Of a stretch of 64,000 bases of DNA, positions 16,470-24,153 are shown piece by piece (the stretch's first letter is position 1; every line of letters starts with the position of its first letter). This DNA is from JAJXZP01 sp963787185 (GTDB lineage: Bacteria > Spirochaetota > Spirochaetia > Treponematales > Rectinemataceae), in the NCBI GenBank assembly GCA_963787185.1, contig CAWBCC010000014.1, positions 62,001-126,000 of the forward strand. The letters are read 5' to 3'. Under the pieces are notes generated by a model that saw only the letters and a program-made list of their open reading frames with translations, was not told the DNA's origin and did no database searches. Made by a program: the position numbers and the translations under genes.

Positions 16470-16778
16470 ATGGATATCGAGATGAACAGGAAGGGCGACG
16501 CCCTCACCATTGTCGTTGACGGAAACATCGATACTGACGGAGGCCACAAGCTGGCGGTCACCCTCCAGGAAGCGATGGAGATGAACGGAATCAAGAATGT
16601 CGTTTTCGATCTCAAGACGGTACGCACCATCACCTCGTCCGGCATCGGCAAGATCATGAACTTCTTCAAGTTCATCGACGGCAAAAAAGGGACCATGGCG
16701 GTGAAGGGAATCTCGGATCAGCTGTACAAGCAGTTCATGGAAATACACCTCGACCGCATATTCCCGATCAGCAAGTGA
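16470..16778 (+). CDS. STAS-domain anti-anti-sigma-factor-like protein 1
   Basis: A 102-residue single STAS domain protein of the SpoIIAA/RsbV type. The phosphorylation loop reads TITSSGIGKI, with a Ser before the conserved Gly at the usual position. Such proteins are phosphorylated by an RsbW kinase and dephosphorylated by a SpoIIE/RsbU phosphatase; both candidates are in this cluster. GGAGG lies 5 bases before the ATG. A paralogue lies at 17674-17982. Confidence 0.9.
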   Translation: MDIEMNRKGDALTIVVDGNIDTDGGHKLAVTLQEAMEMNGIKNVVFDLKTVRTITSSGIGKIMNFFKFIDGKKGTMAVKGISDQLYKQFMEIHLDRIFPISK

Positions 16779-16803
16779 GACTCTTTACTACTCGCCGTAG
16801 AGG

Positions 16804-16836
16804 GCCGTCCGCGGGGCTTGCGCTCCCGAGGACGGC
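16804..16836. terminator. hairpin after the first STAS gene
   Basis: GCCGTCC (16804-16810) pairs perfectly with GGACGGC (16830-16836), with GGGG/CTCCC pairing inside. It lacks a T-run, so it may be a weak terminator or a processing site that separates the hydrolase and second STAS gene from the upstream operon. Confidence 0.4.
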
Positions 16837-16865
16837 TCAATTCTGAATGAAAGGGGCAAGGGTCC

Positions 16866-17651
16866 GTGAACCATCTGAGTTCGTACTTCCCCGATCCCAA
16901 GGGGACACGCCTTCACTACCAATTCTGGGAAGCCTCGTCGAAGGGATACGACAAGGTGGCCTTGATTCTGCACGGTCTGGGCTACCACTCGGGATCCTAT
17001 CCCTCTCTCGTGCCGAAGCTCGTGGCCGGGAACTTCAAGGTCTATGCCATGGACTTCGCGGGATTCGGCCATAGTCCCGGAGAGCGCGGCGCGGGCGGCG
17101 TCCTCGCGATGGCGGACGCCATAGAGTCGATCTGTCGCCGGATCGAGTCGGTCGAGGGCGCGAGGGAAATAGACATCATCGCGCACTCCATGGGAGCGGT
17201 CGCGGCCCTGCTTTTCATCAAGCGATATCCGGCGCGCAAAGCGCGAATAGTTGCGATCTCGCCCCTTCTTTTCGGGGTGCCGGTGGACACCACGCCGGAG
17301 ACGCACCTCGAGGACGAGGCCGCCCGCAAGAGGCTCGAGGCCGATGAGCGATTCGCTCCGTCCATACCCAACGCGCTGGCCGCCGACCTCGACGCGACCG
17401 CCAAGGCGCTTTTGCGCGATCCTTCCTTTCTGGAGGGACGCAGGGCCGCCTTCTTCGTCGGCGAGACGGACAGCCTCGTACCTTTCGAACAGCTCCGCAA
17501 AACGGTCGACGCCCTTCCGCTCAAGGACCGCAGGTTCCTATCCTTCCCGCGGGAACGCCACGATCCCTTCGGCGGCAAGCGGGGCGATCAGGTAATACAG
17601 GCGACGATAGCTTGGTTCGACGAAACCAGATTCGAACACCGCGCTCCTTAA
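16866..17651 (+). CDS. alpha/beta hydrolase (monoacylglycerol lipase/lysophospholipase-like)
   Basis: A 261-residue serine hydrolase of the Hydrolase_4 type. LHGLGYHSGSYPSL provides the oxyanion region, AHSMGAV (about residue 105) the nucleophile Ser, GETDS the acid and RERHDPFGG the His. The fold and these motifs match monoacylglycerol lipases. The GTG start at 16866 follows a GGGGCAAGG stretch. It lies between two STAS genes, so it may be an effector or metabolic output of the switch, or simply a neighbour. Confidence 0.85.
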   Translation: MNHLSSYFPDPKGTRLHYQFWEASSKGYDKVALILHGLGYHSGSYPSLVPKLVAGNFKVYAMDFAGFGHSPGERGAGGVLAMADAIESICRRIESVEGAREIDIIAHSMGAVAALLFIKRYPARKARIVAISPLLFGVPVDTTPETHLEDEAARKRLEADERFAPSIPNALAADLDATAKALLRDPSFLEGRRAAFFVGETDSLVPFEQLRKTVDALPLKDRRFLSFPRERHDPFGGKRGDQVIQATIAWFDETRFEHRAP

Positions 17652-17673
17652 GGCGTGCGGGGAGGAAAGCAGC

Positions 17674-17982
17674 ATGGATATCGACATCTCCATCGAGCAG
17701 GATCGCGTACGGATAACGATCATCGGCGCCATCGACACGACGGGCGGCTCGGAGCTCAGCGCCAAGTTCGCCGAGCTGGCCAAGGACAGTGCGCTTCGAA
17801 ACGCAGAGTTCGACCTGTCGGCGGTCCCCTCGATCACGAGCGCAGGCATAGGCAAGCTCCTGGCGTTCTATAAGCACTTCGATCAGGCGGGAGGCGGCAT
17901 GAAGATCACCGCACTCTCTCCGCAGCTGGCAAAGCAGTTCAGGGAAATTCACCTCGATCAGATCATCCCTGTCAGCGGTTGA
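17674..17982 (+). CDS. STAS-domain anti-anti-sigma-factor-like protein 2
   Basis: A 102-residue STAS protein and clear paralogue of the one at 16470, with the same length, same start (MDI) and the same end pattern (EIHLDxIxPxS). The phospho-acceptor loop reads SITSAGIGKL. Two STAS proteins for one kinase suggest either branch-specific input or competition for the RsbW-like ATPase. GGAGG precedes the ATG. Confidence 0.9.
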   Translation: MDIDISIEQDRVRITIIGAIDTTGGSELSAKFAELAKDSALRNAEFDLSAVPSITSAGIGKLLAFYKHFDQAGGGMKITALSPQLAKQFREIHLDQIIPVSG

Positions 17983-18053
17983 TTTCCGCCGATCGGCCAT
18001 ACGGCGGGCTGACCGCTCCGACAAACCTCATCGACCAGGAAGGGCCTACCGAC

Positions 18054-18190
18054 AAAAAAGGCCACAGAGGCACGGAGCCAAGAGGGAGAGGGGATAGGGT
18101 AGAAGGTTCTTGAGCCTGAACCGGTTTCTGTGCCGCCCGCGTCTTAGAATCGGTTCAATCTCCATTCCCACTCCGTGGTTTTCTCTTTGA
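18054..18190. repeat. inverted pair of CACAGAG-type repeats between convergent genes
   Basis: A direct copy (GGCCACAGAGGCACGGAG) starts near 18058 and an inverted copy (CTCCGTGGTTTTCTCTTT) lies at 18171-18188. They flank the middle of the 220-base gap between the convergent STAS and flavoprotein genes. They relate to the copies at 2768 and 58838 and may form part of the 3' ends of both transcripts. Confidence 0.5.
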
Positions 18191-18202
18191 TGAGGTCGGC
18201 CG

Positions 18203-19351
18203 CTACTTCAGCATCTCCATGCCTTCGAACTTACGGTAGGGCGTCAGCTCGTCGAAGATGAAGTCGTACTCTTTCGTCCCCTCGGCGATGACCATGGCGA
18301 GTATTCGTCCCAGTCCGGGCCCGATCATGAATCCCTGACCGCACATGCCCGCGGCCAGGAGGAGATTCTCGGCCTCGCGGGCATAGCCGACGAGGGGCAG
18401 ACCGTCGGGCGTCATGGGGTAGAGTCCGCGCCAGGTGCGGCGCACCTTGAGATTGCGAAGCCGCGGATAGAGCTCGAGCATGCGGCGCACGCAGAGGGGC
18501 AGGAAACCGGAGCTGTTGTCTATGTCGGTGCCCCAGGCCTGCGGCTTGGGCGTAATGCAGAAGACGACCTGGCCAGTCGCGGCTTGGTAGAAGTAGTAGT
18601 TGCCCGATTCCCCGTCGGAGCGAATGTCGACGAGCATCGGTTCCATGAAACGTGCGACCGGCTCCGTCACGCCGCCCTCGTGGCTGTCCGGATGCACCGG
18701 AAGTTCGGTGCCCGTCAAAGCGGCGACCTCGGCGGCCTGGGCTCCGGCCGCGTCGACGAAAAGCCCCGCTTCGTAGACACCCTTGTCCGTGCGCAGGCGC
18801 CGGATCTTCGCACCCTCCATGTCCATGCCCAGGACCTTCTCGCCGAACATGAACTCGACCCCCGACTCGAAAGCCAGGCGATGAAAGGCCGTGTTGGTGA
18901 TGAGAGGCGAGGCATAGCCGTCTCCGGGGCTGAAGGTGCCGCCGCGCAGTCCCTCGGATGCGATGCCGGGCGAGAGCTCCGAGACGCGAGCCGCATCGAT
19001 CCAGTCTATGTCGAGGCCCGAGGCCTTTTGTACGATGAGAAGCTCGCGGAATGCCTTTTCGCGCTGTTCGTCATAAGCGACGAAGAGATATCCGCCCTGC
19101 CTCCACTCGATATCGACTCCATGCTCCTCCCGGAAAGAGGCGGCTATCCGCAGAGACTCCTGGCATATCTTTATCTTCGCGGGATCGGAGTGGGTGGCGC
19201 GGATGCCGCCGATCGCGGCTCGGTTCTGCCCCCGGCCCCAGGAGGCTTCGCGCTCGACCACGCCGACCTTGAGGGAGCGCGCGGCGCAGTAGTAGGCGAG
19301 CGGAACGCCCACCGAGCCCGCGCCGACGATGAGAACGTCGAAGCTTTTCAC
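18203..19351 (-). CDS. FAD-dependent amine/hydroxy-acid dehydrogenase (DAO family)
   Basis: A 382-residue flavoprotein of the D-amino acid/glycine/sarcosine oxidase family. The dinucleotide-binding loop is IVGAGSVGVPLAYY near the N-terminus; later come GGIRATHSDPAKI, FVDAAGAQAA and the terminal LLAAGMCGQGFMIGPGLGR that completes the FAD site. The GTG start at 19351 overlaps the stop of the 701-residue flavoprotein gene (GTGA). The two probably form a heteromeric dehydrogenase like opine, sarcosine or HcnABC-type enzymes. Substrate unknown. Confidence 0.85.
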   Translation of the reverse strand: MKSFDVLIVGAGSVGVPLAYYCAARSLKVGVVEREASWGRGQNRAAIGGIRATHSDPAKIKICQESLRIAASFREEHGVDIEWRQGGYLFVAYDEQREKAFRELLIVQKASGLDIDWIDAARVSELSPGIASEGLRGGTFSPGDGYASPLITNTAFHRLAFESGVEFMFGEKVLGMDMEGAKIRRLRTDKGVYEAGLFVDAAGAQAAEVAALTGTELPVHPDSHEGGVTEPVARFMEPMLVDIRSDGESGNYYFYQAATGQVVFCITPKPQAWGTDIDNSSGFLPLCVRRMLELYPRLRNLKVRRTWRGLYPMTPDGLPLVGYAREAENLLLAAGMCGQGFMIGPGLGRILAMVIAEGTKEYDFIFDELTPYRKFEGMEMLK

Positions 19352-21453
19352 GGAAGCCCTCCCTGCGAACGACCGCCCTCGTCGGCGGGGACCGGTTCGT
19401 TGACCAGGGCGCCCATCGGCACCTCGACCGTGAGCGGTCTGAGAGAAGCGGGCGTGACGCTTTCCGGGTCGACTCCCGCGGCGCGGAAGACCGAGGCGTA
19501 GAGCGCCGAGCAGGTCTTGGATCCGCAGGCGCCCATCCCCGCCCGGATGGTCTTGAGTTGATTGACGTCGGTCACCTCGTTGTCCCGTATGAACCGCACG
19601 AGTTCGCCGAAGGTGACGCGCTCGCAGCGACACACGATCGCGTCTTCCGAGGCGCAGGAAAAAAGGGGACGCGCCAGACTCCGGGTGGCCTCGTCGCGCT
19701 GCACGCGGATGCCGATGACCCCGGGCGCGTTCGCCGAACTCACCTTGAAATGGAGTATCCAGGTCTTATATCGTCTGTTGAAGGTCTTCTTGAGAAGCTC
19801 CGCCTCTTCCACGAAACCGCCGTCCATCGCGAGAAGGGCGTGGCGACTTCCCGGCTCGAAATCGGCGATGAATTCGTAGGGAAGCGCCACCTCGCACCAG
19901 CTTTGATCGATGCGGCGCAGGAGCGAGACGGCCAGCCCGGGGCAGGCGGCGACGCAGGCGGTGCATCCTCGACAATCGTCGCCCCGGAAGTAGGGCAGGT
20001 CGAGTATGTTGCCCCTGCGCGGCCTGAGCGTTATGGAACCGCTCGGACAAACCGTCGTGCAGGGATTGCAGGGTATCTCTTCCTCGCAGAAGAAGACCGG
20101 CCGCCATTTTTCCTGGGGGACGACGGGCTCTCGCGGTATGCGATCGCCGGGCTTGGACTTGAGCACCTCGCGCTTGGATATCCAGGACTCGTCGACTTCG
20201 ACTTTCTTTCCCAGCATCTTCGCGAGGGCGAAGGCCGAGATGCGGCCGCCGAAGAGGGCGCTCGAAGCCTCGGCTATCTCCTCGGCATCTCCTGCCTTCA
20301 CCGCAAGAAAGCCGTAGCCGACGGCCTGACGGTAGAACTCGTCGCAGGGCGAAAGCCCGGCGGCGATCAGGACGGTGTCCACTTCGTAGCTGCGGGCCGT
20401 GTCGAGCATGGCTTTGAAGCCCTTGTCGACCTGGGCCACGGTGGCCCGCTGCACCCTACCCTCCCCCTCGACCGAAACGACGGTCGTCGCGAGATGAATG
20501 GGCACGCCCATGCGGCGGATCTTGTCGGCGTGGACCTTGTAGCCGTTCACCTTGTCGAGTATCTCGACGATGCCGGCCACCTCGATGCCGGCCTGCAGGG
20601 CATGATAGGCGGCGATGAGACCCACGTTCCCCGAGCCGACGACGAGCACGCGCTCGGCGGGGCGGACGAGATCCCGGTTGACGAGGGTCTGAAAGGCGCC
20701 CGCGCCGTAGACGCCCGGAAGATCGTTGCCCGGAAAGATGATCGACCTCTCTCTCGCCCCCGCGGCGACGACGAGGGCCTTGAACTCGACCAGAAGATAG
20801 GAAGAGTAGTTCCGGAAGATGCCCGCCTTTCGGTCCTTGTAGAGGCCGACTACCGGCGAGTTCGTGAGGATCGTAACCTTGGGATCGGCGCGCAGCTCCG
20901 ACTCGAGTTTCTTCGCGATGTCGAGGCCGCGGGTGCCGGCGTAACAATCCTGCTCCGAGCCGAAAAATTTGTGCGTCTGGAGCACGAGCTTGCCGCCCAG
21001 GCTGGCCTTGTCGTCGGCGACGATCAGGGAAAAGCCGAGTTTGGCGAGCTCGGATGCCGCGCCGAGCCCCGAGGGGCCGCCTCCTATGACGAGGACATCG
21101 GCAGACAAGAGACGCTTGCTCGAGGACGCAAGGGGAGCGTCGATCTCGGGCAGGCCGGGGAGGCCGTCCATCGTTCGCAGGTCCAGGCCGGCGGCAAGAG
21201 GAGTGATGCAGGCCTTCTTGGGGATGCCATCGACGATGATCGTGCACTGCGAGCACTGGCCGTTCGCGCAGAATATCCCTTGCGGCGCTCCGTCCTTGGG
21301 GTGGAGCGAAAAGCGGGCGACGCCGTTGGCGAAGAGGGCCGAGGAGATCATCTCGCCCTCGAACCCCATCATATCGACGCCGTCGAAGGCGAATGACACT
21401 TCTCGTCTGCCCTCCAAGGGCGGGACGATGGGATGGCGCGTTATTCTTCGCAT
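19348..21453 (-). CDS. multidomain iron-sulfur flavoprotein (sarcosine-oxidase-alpha/HcnA-B/OoxA-like)
   Basis: A 701-residue redox protein. Residues 1-90 are a 2Fe-2S domain (CANGQCSQC). Residues 105-430 are a pyridine-nucleotide-disulfide oxidoreductase fold (VIGGGPSGLGAASEL, VVGSGNVGLIAAY). Residues 470-530 carry a ferredoxin-like 2x4Fe-4S region (CNPCTTVCP; CRGCTACVAACP). Residues 610-680 hold a BFD-like 2Fe-2S domain (CRCERV, then GMGACGSKTC). It would pass electrons from the partner DAO-type subunit to an acceptor. ATG 21453 is chosen for its CGGAG site. The added ferredoxin domain distinguishes it from plain HcnA/HcnB subunits. Confidence 0.85.
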   Translation of the reverse strand: MRRITRHPIVPPLEGRREVSFAFDGVDMMGFEGEMISSALFANGVARFSLHPKDGAPQGIFCANGQCSQCTIIVDGIPKKACITPLAAGLDLRTMDGLPGLPEIDAPLASSSKRLLSADVLVIGGGPSGLGAASELAKLGFSLIVADDKASLGGKLVLQTHKFFGSEQDCYAGTRGLDIAKKLESELRADPKVTILTNSPVVGLYKDRKAGIFRNYSSYLLVEFKALVVAAGARERSIIFPGNDLPGVYGAGAFQTLVNRDLVRPAERVLVVGSGNVGLIAAYHALQAGIEVAGIVEILDKVNGYKVHADKIRRMGVPIHLATTVVSVEGEGRVQRATVAQVDKGFKAMLDTARSYEVDTVLIAAGLSPCDEFYRQAVGYGFLAVKAGDAEEIAEASSALFGGRISAFALAKMLGKKVEVDESWISKREVLKSKPGDRIPREPVVPQEKWRPVFFCEEEIPCNPCTTVCPSGSITLRPRRGNILDLPYFRGDDCRGCTACVAACPGLAVSLLRRIDQSWCEVALPYEFIADFEPGSRHALLAMDGGFVEEAELLKKTFNRRYKTWILHFKVSSANAPGVIGIRVQRDEATRSLARPLFSCASEDAIVCRCERVTFGELVRFIRDNEVTDVNQLKTIRAGMGACGSKTCSALYASVFRAAGVDPESVTPASLRPLTVEVPMGALVNEPVPADEGGRSQGGLP

Positions 21454-21779
21454 CGGGTGACTCCGTATGTGGGCCAAGGGTGCCACGGGCCCCCATTTGT
21501 GTCAAGAAAAAAAGAACTATTTTGATATATCACTAATATTTTAGCGAAATATGAGATCGCTTTCGGAACCGCGCGATATTCTGCTCGAAACCGGAGCCGA
21601 GCGCCGGACCTTCGATCCGGCCGGGAACCTCGATTGACAGCGAGGGGATTGCGGAGGAAAATTCGGACATGTGAGCAATTTATGGTAGCTGAGGCTTTTT
21701 CAAAAGTCGTCCGCATTTCGAAAGAGCCTCATGTAAGGTCTCCAAAGGGCGGCCGGGGGCTCGCCGAAAGGACAAGACG
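21454..21779. other. AT-rich intergenic region between divergent genes
   Basis: About 325 bases upstream of both the flavoprotein operon and the PEBP gene. The part 21500-21560 is far more AT-rich than its surroundings and includes the 10-base palindrome TGATATATCA, plus TTGACA on the minus strand at about 21500. It probably holds promoters or an operator, but I cannot fix a -10 box. No open frame is convincing. Confidence 0.4.
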
Positions 21780-22316
21780 ATGAAACCCAGCCGCATCGGG
21801 ATGATCCTCGTTCTGATCACGGGGATCGACCTCTTGGCTCAAACGGGGGTTGCGAAGATGAAACTCGTTTCAAGCGCGTTTCCCAACGGCGGAACTATTC
21901 CCAAGGTTCATTCATTCTCGGCGGATAATCTCTCGCCGCCCTTGTCGTGGGCCGGCGTCCCGGCGGCCACCAAGGCCTTCGCCCTTGTCTGCGACGATCC
22001 GGACGCTCCCAAGCCCGGCGGCTGGGTGCATTGGGTGGTCTGGGACATTCCGGCCTCGCTCTCGGTGCTGGCCATGGGCCTCCCCACCACGGCACGGCTG
22101 CCCGACGGAACTCGACAGGGACTCAACGATTGGCGCAAGCTGGGCTGGGGAGGCCCGCAGCCGCCCTCCGGCGTGCACCACTATGTCTTCAGAATCTTCG
22201 CGCTCGACCGCATGCTCGGGGGAGACCGCGCCTACACGCGCGACGAGCTCCTGAAGGCCATTCAGGGCACCATTCTCGCTCAAGGCGAGCTCATGGGGAC
22301 CTTCGCCGCACCCTGA
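21780..22316 (+). CDS. YbhB/YbcL-type PEBP protein, exported
   Basis: A 178-residue phosphatidylethanolamine-binding-like protein. Residues 1-20 are hydrophobic and resemble a signal peptide. The mature domain has CDDPDAPKPGGWVHWVVWDIP and PPSGVHHYVFRIFALD, the two anion-pocket motifs of the Raf-kinase-inhibitor-like family. The biological role of bacterial members is poorly defined. AAAGGACAAG precedes the ATG. It stands alone and converges on the ABC exporter genes. Confidence 0.88.
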   Translation: MKPSRIGMILVLITGIDLLAQTGVAKMKLVSSAFPNGGTIPKVHSFSADNLSPPLSWAGVPAATKAFALVCDDPDAPKPGGWVHWVVWDIPASLSVLAMGLPTTARLPDGTRQGLNDWRKLGWGGPQPPSGVHHYVFRIFALDRMLGGDRAYTRDELLKAIQGTILAQGELMGTFAAP

Positions 22317-22346
22317 GCCGCAGTCCGCACGAGCCCCCGGCCCGGG

Positions 22347-24152
22347 CTAACGAGGCAGACTCTCGATGTACTCGATGCTCTGATGCCTGAAATAGGTGTC
22401 GTACAGACTGGCATATTCTCCGCCTCGGGCGAGGAGGGATTCATGGCTCCCCTCTTCGACGATCGAGCCCGAGTCGAGCACGACGATCCGATCGGCGAAC
22501 TTGACCGTCGAGAGTCTGTGCGCGATTACGATGGCGGTCCGGCCGGCCATGATCGTCTCGAGCCCTTCCTGTATCTGCGCCTCGGTGAAGGGATCGACGC
22601 TCGACGTCGCCTCGTCCAGGATGAAGATGCGCGGATTCCTCAGCAGCACCCGTGAGAGCACGACGAGCTGGCGCTGGCCCATGGAAAGGGAAGAGCCTCG
22701 ATGCCCCGTCTCGGTCGAGAGGCCCGAGGGCAGATCGTCGACCCAGTCGCCTTTGCCGAGAGATCGCGCGGCGGCTTCCACATCCGTTTCGGTCGCATCG
22801 GCTTTCGCGTAGCGTATGTTGTCCGCGATCGTACCGGGAAAGAGGAATGGATCCTGCGACACGAGCCCGATGGCGCCGCGCAGGGCGTCGAGGGAATAGC
22901 CGCGGGCGGAGAGCCCGTCGACGAGGAGCTCGCCGCCCTGGAACTCGTAGAACCGGCAGAGGAGCTTGACGATCGATGACTTGCCCGCTCCCGTCTTGCC
23001 GACGATGGCGAGCTTTTCGCCCGCGTCGACACGGAGGGAAAAGCCGTCGAACACGGTCTCCTTGCTGGAGTAGGCGAAGCGAAGATTTCTGAACTCCACC
23101 TTCCCCTCGATTCGTGCAGGGACGAAGGCGCCCTCCTGCTTCACGCGAGGTTCCCTATCGATGAGCGAAAACACGCGTTCGGCCGCCGCGAGGCCGTCCT
23201 GGAGCTGGCTCCAGAACGAGGCGATGTTGAGCATGGGCCACCAGAAGAAGCCGACAGCCTGTACGAACAGGAGCCATTGCCCCAAGGTGAGGGCTCCCCG
23301 CCACACCGAGGTGCCGCCCAGGAAGAAAACGAGGCTGTTCCCCAGAGCCGCGGCGATGCCGACGACCGGGAATATCAGCTGGAGCACGATTCCGCGGCGC
23401 AGCCCGAAGCGATAGGCCATGCGGTTGTCTTCCTTGAATCCCTTCCAGAGGGCCTTCTCGCGACGGAAACCCTTGGCTACGCCGATACCCGACACGGATT
23501 CCTGTATGCGCGAATTGACCTGCGCCGTCACGCGTTTGGCATTGAGGGTCACGAAGCGCGCGATGCGCCGGAAGGCCAGGGCCAGGGCGGCCGCGATTGG
23601 GGCCATCGCCAGCAGCATGACCGCCAGCCTGGAGCTGAGCGACATGAGGTAGGCGAAGAAAACGGCGACCAAGACGAGCTGCGACAGAAAATCGACGACG
23701 AGGCCTATGACGTTGGAGAAATCCTCGGTGTCCGTAGTGAGGCGGCTGACGACCTTGCCCGAGGAGTGTTCGTCGTAGAACGAAAGGTCGTGGGCGATCG
23801 CCCGGGAGAACGCGTCGGTGCGCAGACGGAAGATCGACTCTCCGACGATCCTCCCGGAGAAATAATAGCGGAGATAGTTGAAGCCCCACTCGAGAGCGCC
23901 GAAGGCCGCGACGGCCAGGCCGACAAGGACGAACAGGCTCGAGTCGGGCCGTTTGGACACCGCGTCCACCGACCGGGCGACGACGACTTGGGCTGCGAAC
24001 TCCGACAAGGAAGCCATGGCGAGGATGCCCCCCACGGCGGCGATGCGCCCCCGAAAGGGTCTGAAGTACGCGATGATTCGCGAAAAAAGCTGTCGATCCG
24101 AATATTTTCGGTCGTACGCCTCGGCCTCGAGGCCGTCCATGATGAAGCCCAT
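22347..24152 (-). CDS. heterodimeric ABC exporter, subunit with degenerate signature motif
   Basis: A 601-residue fused membrane and nucleotide-binding half-transporter. Six membrane helices occupy about residues 35-320. The ATPase has Walker A VGKTGAGKSS and a catalytic ILDEATSSVD, but the ABC signature reads LSMGQ instead of LSGGQ. The partner gene ends 2 bases before this one starts. Together the altered signature here and the altered Walker B in the partner build one canonical and one degenerate ATP site, as in BmrCD/TmrAB-type multidrug or lipid exporters. ATG 24152 is preferred over 24167 because it has a GAGGG site. Confidence 0.9.
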   Translation of the reverse strand: MGFIMDGLEAEAYDRKYSDRQLFSRIIAYFRPFRGRIAAVGGILAMASLSEFAAQVVVARSVDAVSKRPDSSLFVLVGLAVAAFGALEWGFNYLRYYFSGRIVGESIFRLRTDAFSRAIAHDLSFYDEHSSGKVVSRLTTDTEDFSNVIGLVVDFLSQLVLVAVFFAYLMSLSSRLAVMLLAMAPIAAALALAFRRIARFVTLNAKRVTAQVNSRIQESVSGIGVAKGFRREKALWKGFKEDNRMAYRFGLRRGIVLQLIFPVVGIAAALGNSLVFFLGGTSVWRGALTLGQWLLFVQAVGFFWWPMLNIASFWSQLQDGLAAAERVFSLIDREPRVKQEGAFVPARIEGKVEFRNLRFAYSSKETVFDGFSLRVDAGEKLAIVGKTGAGKSSIVKLLCRFYEFQGGELLVDGLSARGYSLDALRGAIGLVSQDPFLFPGTIADNIRYAKADATETDVEAAARSLGKGDWVDDLPSGLSTETGHRGSSLSMGQRQLVVLSRVLLRNPRIFILDEATSSVDPFTEAQIQEGLETIMAGRTAIVIAHRLSTVKFADRIVVLDSGSIVEEGSHESLLARGGEYASLYDTYFRHQSIEYIESLPR

Positions 24153-24153
24153 G

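Noticed and set aside
19558..21396. 612-codon open frame on the plus strand
   Set aside because: Antisense to the 701-residue flavoprotein, which has clear cofactor motifs. The plus-strand product has no recognisable motif.
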